Shown: positions 44,712-56,030 of the stretch, in pieces
Layout: every line of letters starts with the position of its first letter
Numbering within the stretch: the stretch's first letter is position 1
NCBI RefSeq assembly: GCF_029962835.1
Contig: NC_080578.1
Coordinates: 47,671,001-47,735,000 of the forward strand
Origin: Magnolia sinica
Taxonomy: Eukaryota; Streptophyta; Magnoliopsida; Magnoliales; Magnoliaceae
Direction of reading: 5' to 3'
DNA length: 64,000 bases
Made by a program: the position numbers and the translations under genes
Notes under the pieces: generated by a model
Databases searched by the model: none
Seen by the model: only the letters and a program-made list of their open reading frames with translations
What the model was told of the DNA's origin: nothing

Positions 44712-46200
44712 TCTGTCCAGTAAGAAAACATTATTTTTATATGGAATTCTCGATGGCATCGGAAAGCCCTTCGATGGCATCAAAGGAATCTTCGATGGCA
44801 TTGAAGACCCATTCTATATCATTGACAAATCCGTTTTCTACCCATTTTTTACCATTAGAGCTCAAACTTTTTATAAACAGGAATTGACTCTTGGGCATTT
44901 TTATGGGTTTTTGCAACAACCAGAGCTAAAGAGATCCCATATGCAAATCCTTCATCCCATACCTCTATTCCTATGAGTTTCAAGTAATCTCCCTTGAGAT
45001 TTCAACTCTAATGAGGATTCCAACCTCACCATTAGAAATGTGCTTGAACTCCTCCATTTCATAGAGGTTGAAGTTAAGCATCTTGGTAAATTATTATCTA
45101 GATCTTCTAGGAGACCCATCTAATTGAATCCCCTATGATAAACTACTACCCATTAGTTATAAGAGATTCAACCTACTTCCATCACCTTGGGCATCTCACG
45201 GGAGCATCTACAGTAAGGTAATTGATTGTGAAGCTGAAGCCGTGGTGAAGGTGTAGTAACATGATCTGGGGAGCATCAAGGAGCTGATTAAAGAACGAGA
45301 GAGTGGAGATCTAGCAACCCACAAGGCGTGACAAGCGGGGCTCAATTGGACAAGTGAGTTGTCATTTTTAGAGTCCATTGTTGTACTCCTTTATGTAGGT
45401 TGGAGTGCAAGAGTTTGTGTTTAAACTTACCTAGTTCTTTCGTAGGACCTTGGATCTTCCGTAACGCATAAATCTCGTGGTTCTTGTGTAGGAGCAAGGT
45501 TTTTGGTTAGCCTAAGGAGAAACCAAACCAAGTCCTTTTGTAGGCCTCCGGCAGGAGTAAACGTGTCGGGTTCAACATTAGGACTCTTGGTCTTATTTAG
45601 GGCATAAATCTTAGGTTCGAGATTAGGACATTAGCTCTTATGGAGGGCCTAAACCACCAGGTTATTGTGTAGGACTTTGACTCTTGGGTAGGGCATAAAT
45701 TGTTAGGTTCGGGAGGACCCTTGCTCTTATGCAAGGCATAAAGTTTAGAGTCCTTATGTAGGGTTGTAAAGGTTTGAGGTGAACCTAATTTAAAACCTCT
45801 GATAGTGAAATCCGGTACACTCATGGGTTGAGTGTATTCACCGAGAGTAGAGTAGGCGAGTAGCCAAACCACTATACATTCTTATGTTTGAGATTGTCAT
45901 TTACGTATCTTGTTTAATTATTCTAATGTGTTAAATGCTTAATTATGAATGCATGATTAGATGAATGCTTAAGTTGATAGGTAGCACATCCCACACACAC
46001 ATGTTCACTATCTCTATATAGACCAGTTACTTATTTGCATATCTTTTGTAGTATATGTGATTGGACCCTCTATTGGCTTGGAAGCCTTAGAGTTATATTG
46101 TCTTACTTAGTTTAATTGTTAATTAGTTTAAGTTAGGCAATTAAGTTTTAATTGGCATAATTTTTAATAGGTCCTTATCATCCCTCCTCTAGGACATAAC
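44712..46200 (+). mobile_element. Probable copia-type LTR remnant
   Basis: 45800-45870 (GAAATCCGGTACACTCATGG, CACCGAGAGTAGAGTAGGCG, GAGTAGCCAAACCACTATA) and the end block CCTTATCATCCCTCCTCTAG at 46176-46195 follow the pattern of plant copia LTR 3' halves. The latter corresponds to the CCTATTCACCCCCCTCTAGG motif on the minus strand at 3940-3965. The 5' part holds TTCGATGGCATC three times (about 44750-44800). No open gene. Confidence 0.45.
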
Positions 46201-47496
46201 CTTCATTCTATAGTTCCATCATACTTCCGCACTTAAATGCATTGCGGCACGAAAACCACAATTTCATATTTCACACTCAACATAACCCCCAACCAACATT
46301 TTGCTAGTCTCAAGTAAAACATGTGAAGAATCAATATTTCAAGCATTTAATATTCAGATATTTTTCAAAAAATAGTATTATGTGCAATCCTATGCATGTG
46401 AGTAGAATCCAAAGATATAAGGATGGAATTTCATTCCCAATCCTTAGAATTACCAAAATGTCATCTTAAAAGGCTACAAATAACCCTCATTTCTCTTCAT
46501 TCCCAACCAAGAGCAATCATCCAACAACCCATAACCAACAATCAACTACTAATCCACCAAGAGTGAGAGTGAGAGGGAGTGCTTGAGTTCTCAAGCTCCC
46601 ATCTTTTTAGCCCCCCTCTAGCCTCTTTCAGCCATCTCTTAGCCTTACAATTCTACTTAGCTCAATCATTCTCAACCATGGTGCATCCAAACATCCAAGC
46701 CATTTCAAGTGCAAGTCAAAAATCATGCAATCATCATTAACATTTATACTTCATTAATTGCATCATTATATCCCTTCTCAACCTCCCTGCTTCTCTAAGT
46801 TGCCATTGAATATATGCTATGTGACTTGCCGGAACACCGGATCCTATCACATCAGAAAGTCATGGTAGCCTAGTCTTCTTTTTAATGATATTTTAGCATC
46901 ATCATATCTGTTTAAAAACTCCTCTAAACATTCTTTGGACGTATGCTCTCCGGTTTGCCATAATTTCAAACCTTTCCACATCAGAAATTCAAGTCTGTCT
47001 AGCCCCATTTCAATCTTATCATCATATCCCTTAAGACTATTTTACCACATGAAGTAGAAACCGTACATTCGTACGGGCAGAGATGGTGCCTAACACTTTC
47101 CCTCTTTGTAACTAAGGTCCCTTACTCAAAATCTCAGGTCACAGATCAAGAGTCAACTTAAAGCAAGAGAGTCCACGGATTCTCTGGCTTTGCATATTCT
47201 GTAGGTTCTAACCGACTGTGAGATTTTGAGTTAAGTAGCTAGTGGTGACTCCAAATCTACATCAACAATCCAAATCAGTCCACATCACCCACCATAAAAC
47301 ATAAATCAATGTGGGCGTTGATTTCCCAGTGTTCACAATAGAGTATTCTAGACCCGAATCCCAAGTTCTTGAGTTTTATTAGATCGATATTTTACAATCC
47401 AAATAATTCCATCAAATTTAATAAATATTCAAAGTCATTTAAAAGGAAAATACTGTTGAAATAACATAATGTCTACTAAATTCAACTCTGTTGATA
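46201..47496 (+). other. Non-coding, possibly Tat-type LTR/leader remnant
   Basis: The segment 47075-47250 (GTACGGGCAGAGATGGTGCC, TAACACTTTCCCTCTTTGTA, CTAGTGGTGACTCC) resembles U5 and primer-site regions of Tat/Ogre-like elements. The rest shows two repeated phrases around TCCGG..TGCC..AA and CACATCAGAAA.TCA (46830-46860, 46945-46990), but nothing codes. Confidence 0.35.
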
Positions 47497-49780
47497 TGTA
47501 ACGCCCTGAAATTCGGGGGTCGAGCACAACTCAGCTCTCGAGTTTCAAAACATCACTTATGCAACATATGTAATGATGGATGTATGTTGTCTGTAATAGT
47601 GCATAAAACATAGAGTAGATTAAGCCAAACTACAACATAATCCAGGGATAGGTGAAAGACGTAAGCGGAAGACTAAAGAAATATATGTGTACATGTGCAA
47701 GTCCCTGTGATATGTATGCTCTACCAGGTCATAATTACAAGTGTTTGTTTCAAAATATAAGTATCAAAATGAAATCATCCATTACAAAATAAACCCAGAA
47801 TCCCCGTAGCTCAGGACACAGCTCACATGAACCTGCCTGAGAACTGCATAAAAGAAAATGCGTCCTCATCATCCTTATACTCCTGCTCTGCCTAGGGGGT
47901 CACATCATCATCTACATCTAAGACAGAGTCTGGTTGGTGTTGAAACACCATCCCAGAATGTGGGAGTGAGTGATTAACTCAGTGGAACTATACAGTAAAA
48001 GTTAACATATTATCAATTCAATCAAGTAGTAATGATAAAATAATACAATCAAACACGTCCTAATTACTCTTATTAATGCAAGGATGTATGCAGAAATGAT
48101 GCATGCTCTCGCCTGCACTCCCTTAGCATCTTCATCTTACGGTATGCATGACAACCTCCCGCAGTGCTCCACGACACTAAGGCACATGCAATGCGATGCA
48201 TGCATATGATTACTAAGTTGTTATTAGTCCTTTTCATACAGCAGGATTGGAAAGCTAAGGTACCTTCCTCATATCAATTCTCAAATGGTGATCCATTCTA
48301 GGGTCATCAGTCCTAGACAATCTCATACGATATTGTGGTTCTAGGTCGCTGCAAAGGGCTCGTCACCAATCAATGCATGTCAATCATACTTTAGTTACTA
48401 CCCTAAGGCTCGTCGCCTCAACGCAGTATCAAAGTATACTCGAGGTCACTACAAAGGGCTCGTCACCAATCAATATAGGCCGACAGCACGAATATAGTGT
48501 CTCATACCACCATAATCGGCTCACGAGTCTGAATTGCTCATTAGTCACTACGGGGAGGCTCGTCATCCCAGCATAGGCCGACAGCTCGACCACAGTATCC
48601 CATACCACCATGCCCAGCTCATGAGTCTTAGCGGATTGAGGTACCATAGTTAACAGGATTGCACTAGTAAGTTTGGTACCCTAGATTCAAATAATAGCGT
48701 CCATACATGGTGCACATCCACCGGGACAATCGGGTTACTTGATGAGCTCGACTAGCATGAGCGCACGTTGAGTTGAACGACATGAAGTGCGCAAACACTC
48801 CGTGTGGCCAAACCACTGCCGACAACCCTACTACGACTCAGGTTCGTCAAACACGTCCTACATGGCGAAAACAACTTCGGCCACGAACTCAAGGGTTGTT
48901 ACCGATTCCCTGGACTATTTCATAGTCCCAAGCACATTCAAGTATAACAAATATTCATACCAGCAATTCAGAATAGTAATGGATCAACAATTCTAATCAT
49001 ACAAGCATGTGAGCATTTGTTGAATATCAACTTAACATGAATTCACACATAAGTAACGTCTAAGTTAAACAGATAAAGAATATAGATTGCATGGAGGAAA
49101 TCATACATATCATTAAGATAGTTGAGAATCTCTTCTCAACGCCCATAAAAGTACAATATATGACACACTTATTCATTCAGACATTTCTACAAAAACTTAG
49201 GCTACATATTCCAACATACATGACGTATGTTGGTGAGAGCTCACCTTAGGACAATTCCTTTTGCCAAGGAGTTGTTACACATACAACTAGCATAAACATG
49301 CGACAATTAATCATAGCAACCACATGCTCATATTGCATATGTATACGATACTTTCTACATATACATGGAATACACAAATCTCAATATAGTTCATATATAT
49401 CAGGAACACAATACAAACATCACATTTAGCATGTGAAATTACACCCACAACAATAATAAACCATTAATCGACATTGAAAGCCTTGAAAACCATAACCTAT
49501 ACGAATATAGTCCACACCTTAAACCAGAAAGTGCGCAACAGATCTGATTCAGACAATAAGTCTTCGTTAACAACGACTAAATAACCTAAGGCAGGATTGA
49601 AAAGAGCTACATCAACACTTAGGCTATTCTAAGCTCCAAAACTGGTTAGGGTTTGATTGACTTGCCCAAGAACGAACTGAGAATCGCCGGAATAATGATT
49701 CAGATGCCATGGTTTAGGTACGCGGAGTAACAGGGAAGAATCTCAAGATGATTCACCAACTTCTCTCTCACTTTCTCTCT
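47497..49780 (-). mobile_element. Inverted R-U5 part of a Tekay-like LTR
   Basis: Starts TGTAACGCCCTGAAATTC, the exact reverse of the LTR end GAATTTCAGGGCGTTACA. It follows the 24260-25950 LTR portion backwards to the GA-rich leader (CTCTCTCACTTTCTCTCTC at about 49762-49780). About 600 bases (47940-48540) absent from the 23428 copy are present here, including a degenerate tandem array. U3 is missing. At 49781 it joins plus-strand RT sequence directly. Confidence 0.85.
48345..48590 (-). repeat. Degenerate tandem array within LTR
   Basis: Four units with GTCACTAC-AAGGGCTCGTCACC-like text (near 48349, 48394, 48442, 48543). Two of them continue into ATAGGCCGACAGC. This explains part of the length difference from the 5' LTR at 23428. 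Confidence 0.65.
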
Positions 49781-52088
49781 CAATCAGCTTTTTGTGCAGT
49801 ACAAGAAATGTGACTTCTGAAAGGAGGAAGTCAAGTTCCTAGGACATGTGGTGTCCGAGGAAGGGATAGCTGTCGACCTCGCTAAGGTAGCTGCAGTTCA
49901 GGACTGGAAGCAGCCTAGTTCGGTTACTGAGGTGAGAAGCTTTCTGGGTCTAGCAGGCTATTATCGACGCTTCATACGAGACTTCTCGAAGATAGCCAGA
50001 CCGTTGTCTCAGTTGATACGGAAAGACTTGAAGTTTGCTTGGAATGAAAAGGCGGAAATAGCTTTTCAGGAGCTGAAGGACAAGTTGACATCCGCCCCTG
50101 TACTAGTATTGCCAGAGCAAGGGGTTAAGTATACGATATATATTGACGCCTCTCGCATTGGTTTGGGATGTGTACTTATGCAGAAGGATAGGGTGATTGC
50201 CTATTCCTCGCGATAGTTAAGGAAGCATGAAGAGAATTACCCTACACACGACCTGGAGTTGGCAGCTGTCATTTTCGCATTAAAACTCTGGAGACATTAC
50301 CTCTACGGAGAGGAGTTCGAGCTCTTTTGCGACCACAAGAGCCTTAAGTATATCTTCACTCAGCATGACTTGAATATGAGGCAATGCCGATGGATGGAAA
50401 CATTGAAGGACTTTAAGTTCGATGTCTCTTACCATCCGGGCAAGGCAAACCTTGTGGCAGACGCGTTGAGTCGCAAGAAGGCTATAGAGTTTGCGGCCCG
50501 CTAATGATAGCTGAATGGGACATGATGGAGTTTGTGCGAGACTTTAAGCAGAAACTCACAGTGGAAGAGTCGTATGAGGTCATCGCACACATTCGAGTAC
50601 AGCCCCTCATTGACGAAAGGATCATTGCAGCTCAGGCAGATGATGAGCTATTGACGAAGATGAGAGAGTGGGTTTGTACAGATGAACACTTCGAGTGGAG
50701 TGTTAGTTCAGATGGGGGCCTACGATATCGTGGCCGCCTATGCGTCCCAGATGTTCCTGACTTGAGACGAGAGGTCCTCGAGTCAGCCCATAATTCAAAG
50801 CTTGCAATGTATCCTGGTAGCACGAAGATGTATCAAGATATGAGGAGATCCTATTGGTGGGACAACATGAAGGTTCACATTGCTGAGTTCGTATCTCGTT
50901 GTCTCACGTGCCAGCAGGTCAGGCAGAGCATCGCCGACCTCCTAGACTGCTTCAGCCCATGCCCATAGCAGAATGGAAGTGGGACTTCATCTCTATGGAT
51001 TTTATTTCAGGGCTACCGAGAATGAGGAAGGGACATGACTCTATTTGGGTGATCGTCGACCGATTGACGAAATCGGCTCATTTCTTACCGATCAGGGTCA
51101 CAAACTCTGTAGACGAATTGGCTAGGTTGTACATCAAGGAGATTATACGTCTGCACAGAGTTCCCTTGGAGATTGTGTCTGACAGAGACACGTGATTCAC
51201 ATCTATCTTCTGAACTCGTATCCAAGAAGCGATGGGTGTGAAATTAAAGTTTAGCACCGCGTTTCATCCACAGACAGACGGGCAGATGAAATGTGTGAAT
51301 CAGATTCTGGAGGACATGTTGTGAGCTTGTGTTTTGGATTTCAAGGATAGTTGGGATGACTGTCTCCCTTATGCAGAGTTCACGTATAACAACAGCTTCC
51401 AGGTGAGTATCGGCATGGCTCCCTACGAGGCATTGTATGGTCGCCCGTGTAGAGCACCACATTGCTGGGCAGAGGTTTGCGAGCGTAGTTTGATTGGCCC
51501 AAAGTACAGGCGACTTCAGAGAAAGTTGACATTATTCGACGCTGACTGCTGACAGCCCAGAGCAGGCAGAAGAGTTACGCTGATACAAGGCGGCGACCGC
51601 TTGAGTTTGAGGTTGAAGACCATGTATTTCTTAAGGTTTTCCCTATGAAGGGAGTCCTGCGGTTTGGTAAGAAGGGGAAGCTCACGCCGAGATTCATTAG
51701 TCCATTTCAAATACTGGATCGAGTGGGACCGATAGCGTACCGCCTTGCTTTGCCCACACCACTTGCAAGCGTGCATAACGTATTTCATGTTTCTAAGCTG
51801 AAGAAATGCGTTCTTGATCCTTCGCATATTATCAGTTGGGAGCAGGTGCAGTTGAGTGAGGATGCCACATATATACTGCGACCGACGCGTATCCTAGACA
51901 GAAAGGAGCAGGTATTGAGTAGCAAGGTCATCCCTCTTGTGAAAGTACTGTGGACGCATCATAGTGAAGAAGAGGCTACTTGGGAGACTGAAGCTGAGAT
52001 CAGAAAGAATTACCCTCAGATCCTCGAGGAGTATGAGAAGGTACGAATTTCGAGGATGAAATTTGTCTTTAAGGGGGGTAGATTGTAA
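49781..52088 (+). pseudogene. Second Tekay-like RT end, RNase H, integrase, chromodomain; broken
   Basis: Begins inside RT at QLFVQYKKCDF (corresponding to 30795 onwards), so gag, protease and most of RT are missing. RNase [19 protein letters not shown] (about 50130-50185), [13 protein letters not shown], then [16 protein letters not shown] (about 50434-50480). The integrase zinc region CLTCQQ is followed by a one-base shift near 50925. Core: WDFISMDFISGLP, second Asp kept (VSDRDT, about 51177), but the Glu is replaced by Lys (DGQMKCVNQ, about 51289). After another shift near 51560, the C-terminal part and a chromodomain (VIPLVKVLWTHHSEEEATWE, about 51929-51988) run open to TAA 52086-52088, again inside the LTR start. 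It is a close relative of 30795-33103 with different lesions. Confidence 0.9.
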
Positions 52089-52906
52089 TGACTCGAAAAA
52101 TTTCATGCAAGGACCCGAGCACCACCTCAATCAGGTTTCCCTTAGGACTCAAGCCTTTAGAAGTTAAATGTGAATTAGCTAGCGCTAAACTCGATTGCCT
52201 GTGAAATTAGCACCAATCACTTTAAATTTGATCTGCAGGACCCAAAACCTATAGAATCGTTAGTGCTATGTTACCCTGAAATCTAGGATTCAACGCTAAA
52301 TCCAGTTGCTCTCGGGAGTACTTGGAAACTTTAAATCGGACCTGGACCACACGTCGAAAGTCCGATAACGATGATCTTAGACAATTATGATCATCTTGTT
52401 GGGCTTGACAATCACGTCAAAAATCAAGTCCAGATGATGTCCTGAGACGATTTGCTTCAGTCCGGAGTGAGGAGTGTGAGAAAGGTGAAATTATTTAGAA
52501 ATTAAATATGAATTTAAGAAATCTGAGTCATGTCGCTTGCGCGCCGATTTTAAGCATTCTAACCGTCAGAATCTAACCCAAATTTACCCTCGGATCAGGG
52601 AAGATGGCCCACACATGTCAAAGTACTGGTGGACCTGATCGAGTTTCGGTGACCATTGAATTGAAACTGGTCCGCTACGGTTGATCTGTAAATCCGATCG
52701 GTACAAAAACTCAGCCTAACCTAGATCCATGGTCAGTGAGCTTAAGTCCGACCGCACGTGGAAAAGGGACCACCAGAAGTGCTTCGTTGGACCGAAATAG
52801 ACCCGAATTGGTTATAACCTAAGTATACCTTGGCCCTGGGGCTATTGTCATCAATATTAGGCCTATATAAAGACCTTAAACTCTCACTCTCAAATTCCAT
52901 ACGAAT
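52084..52906 (+). mobile_element. U3 part of a Tekay-like 3' LTR, truncated
   Basis: Starts TGTAATGACTCG after GGGGGGTAGAT and matches the first ~800 bases of 23428 or 33099, including the TATA box CCTATATAAAG at 52862-52872. It stops at CCATACGAATG, just before the GA-rich leader, and is followed by a T run. It carries an extra ~30-base phrase near 52130. Confidence 0.85.
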
Positions 52907-53450
52907 GTTTTTTTTTTCGACATTGAAATTTGAAATTTAAACTAAACCTAAATAATAAAAACTGAATTGAAATTCAAACTAAACCAAATTTTCTATAAAA
53001 AGAAAAACTAATAGTAAAGGCCCGCCTACTCGTAGTATTCCAACTCTTCACTTGTGCATTTTTTTTATGGTAAGGTGAGCATAACAGCTTAGTAGGGTCA
53101 TTTCTTTTTCAAAATTTAAAATGTTTAGATTATATCAAATTTTTATAAACAATAGAAAAAAAATAGAATACAAATAAAAAAATGAATTTAAGTAATAAAA
53201 TTATAAAAATGTTATGCATGTGATATTTTTCATGAATTCTCATAAACAATATATGTCATCTCTTACAACATCGTACCCAAGTGAATGTCCACGTTGCATT
53301 AACGCCCACACACCGGTACCTCATGATGAGGGACCCATTTATACATTAGCTGGTCAAACTACTGCTCCAGTTATTCCTCTGACGTATATTCGCGCACACA
53401 ATTGTACTCATATATTGTACATAAAGGAGACTCCAAACGATCTAGTGGGT

Positions 53451-53540
53451 TATAGGGTCTTTCATCCAAGGAACATAATCACCCTACTTGCTGGCTTTAG
53501 GGTCTTTCACCCAAGGGATATGATCACCCTACTTGCTCAC
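53451..53540 (+). repeat. 45-bp tandem duplication
   Basis: Two units of T.TAGGGTCTTTCA.CCAAGG followed by A.ATGATCACCCTACTTGCT-like text, at 53451-53495 and 53496-53540. They differ at a few positions. Confidence 0.9.
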
Positions 53541-54327
53541 ATTACATTCAACATATTAATATCAATGCTCAATGAATGCTAGACATGCATGTAAGATGAA
53601 TCATTGTTTCATAATCGAAAATATCAACATAAAGCTATCATTAATTTATTCACGTGCTTTTACTACATTTAAAAATTATTATAAGAATCAATAATTATTG
53701 AGTTATCAAAAAGTCAACAATATAAATTTTTATTTCTAATTAATAATTACAGATATAATTTCATTGAAACTTTAATAATTAAAATATTTAAATAAAATAT
53801 ATTCTTTCACTATTATTAAATTTAGGAATTATTGAGATTTGATAATGTATAAGAAATTTTATTTTAAATTCTAACTTTAATTAAATCAATTTTTTTACTT
53901 ACATAATATTAAATATAACAAATCATAATAGCATAAAAATAAATTATTTTTATTTTTATTCACTAAATTCTAAATTTTAGAAATTATTTTAATTATAACA
54001 TAAACTTAACAAAAATTTTATTTGATTGTTCTAATTTTAAATTAAATTTAATAAATTTATATACATAAAGTATTTTTACAATTAAAGAATTAATTTATAT
54101 TTAAATTTAACTTTGGATAAATTTTATTAAATCAATCAAATTATAATCTAATTTATTAAATAAATTCCAAGGTTGATGAATTTGATTTTTTTATATAAAA
54201 ATTTATTTAAATTATTAATTTCTAAAAGTTTATAATTAAAATTAGATTTTTTTTAAAATTTAAATCAAATTATACTTTTAATAATTTATTAATTAAGTTA
54301 TATTATATTCTAAGCTAATTAAAATTC

Positions 54328-54330
<3 letters not shown>

Positions 54331-54364
<34 letters not shown>
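54331..54364 (+). repeat. (GT)17 microsatellite
   Basis: An uninterrupted GT run in an AT-rich context. Confidence 0.95.
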
Positions 54365-54367
<3 letters not shown>

Positions 54368-55499
54368 ATTTGAATATTAAATTAAAATTTTACTATGAAC
54401 CAAAATCGATTTAATTCAATAATTGTTTCAAGGTATATTTCAAATTTTGAACAATGAAGTAAAATAATTAAATAAAAAGATCAATCACATAAATAATTAA
54501 TTTAAGGAATATTACTATTAAAATTTGGAATAAGATGACACAATAATAAGCTTAAATTTTAAACTTTAAGTTAAGATCACCTACTTGATTTGAAGTGTTG
54601 GACCAAACCTTGCGCAGTACAAACCCAACATATATACTCAATGTACACAATGTTAAAAATCAAGTCTTGAGTGACTCACACCTATGCACCATGCACGCAC
54701 TGACTTTTTTTTTTAATGATTCTAAGGGTGGGCCCACACTCAAACTCTATTGGACCCACACTCATGCCGAAAGCTCATGGCTAAAGCCTATTTATAGGAC
54801 CTATGTCATAAATGTGCGTGCACGTGCTTCATATGTGAAGCAAAATATGAGTCTTGGTGTCTTATGCATAAAAGAAAATGAATTTTTAAAGCTCCTATAT
54901 TAATTACTAATTTCATTACTATATTTAATACTAAAACTAAAAAGTTCCAACATACATAAACTTATCTCATGCTAATATCTCTACTTTTATTTGAAATAAT
55001 GTGCACATAAGCAAGATATGGAGTTAGAATACCGTTCATTAGATGTGTGTTTAGATGGTTCAGATAATGAATGGTTTAGATTTCTATATGGGCACTCCAC
55101 ATGATAGATTCGATTTCAACAGTCCAGACGATACAGTTCGTCATTGGATGGTTTTGATTAGTTAGACCATCTATTGGGAAGTAGGTTAGGAATTAAACTC
55201 TTTGGACGGTTTATATTGATGTGAGGATACATTGACTAGTTGATAGAAGTAAGTACCATGATATTTGAATGGTCCAGATGAGTAGTGTTTGAGATGCTAA
55301 ACCTCCCACATTTCACACCTTTTTTTTTTTTTCCTTGTATTTATATCCATTTATTTCTTCTTCTCTTTCGCATGTGTGTCACATGTGTGCAACATGTGAA
55401 AGGTGTATGGTGTGTGTGGTTTGATTTGGTACATGCATGCATGCATATGTTGGCTACATTTTATCCAGGTCATTATAATATGTCATTTATGTGAGTCAT

Positions 55500-56030
55500 C
55501 TCCATGAAATCTGATAAAACAAGCCTAGAGAGATGGTTGGCTACTACATTCTCTACTCATATCTTGTCTTGTATTTCTATATCAAATTCTTATAGTAATA
55601 GAATTCATCTTAACAGGCGGAGCTTAGCATCCTTCTTAGAAAAAAAGTACTTTAGCGCTGCATGGTCAATGAATACTATGATCTTGGATCCTATCAAATA
55701 GGACTTAAACTTTCCCAAAGTGAACACTACGTTAAAAGTTCTCTCTCCATAGTGAAATAGTTTACATAGGCTGAGTTTAGAGTTCTACTTACGTAGTAAA
55801 TCATGCAAGGCCTCTTTTCTTTTCTCTAGCCTAACACCGCTTCAATAGCATAGTCATTTGCATATCGCACATGATTTCAAAAGGAAGGCTCCAATCGGGT
55901 GGTTGCATTATAGGAGCGCTAGTCAACATGGGTTTAAGCTCAGAGAAAGCTTTCTGGCATTCTTCACTCCACTCAAACAGGGTATCCTTCTGAAGATGTC
56001 GATGCTCTATCTAGATTTGGTAGAACATGC
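55500..56030 (-). pseudogene. Athila-like RNase H fragment
   Basis: On the minus strand it reads FEWSEECQKAFSELKPMLTS (about 55930-55990) and IMQPPDWSLPFEIMCD (about 55873-55920), then, after breaks, FTLGKFKSYLIGSKIIVFID (about 55650-55710), ALKYFFSKKDAK and ENVVANHLSRL (about 55515-55550). This is the RT connection and RNase H of an Athila-like element, the counterpart of 36170-36616. There are several stops and at least one frame change near 55800. The flanking 56031-56165 (minus) has a gag-like RNASATTNAAAANEPPA composition, but that is too weak to call. Confidence 0.75.

Larger units (their letters stand above)
52907..55499 (+). other. AT-rich non-coding DNA
   Basis: Very AT-rich at 53580-54560, with no coding signal. 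It contains a (GT)17 run at 54331-54364 and a 45-bp tandem duplication at 53451-53540. 55030-55270 has several phrases of the ATGGTTCAGAT / TTTGGACGGTTTA type that recall old foldback or LTR text. The short reading frames at 53214-53582 and 54595-54903 are not recognised. Confidence 0.6.

Noticed and set aside
53214-53582. 122-codon open frame in AT-rich DNA
   Set aside because: Its only regularity is a 45-bp tandem duplication; no family recognised.
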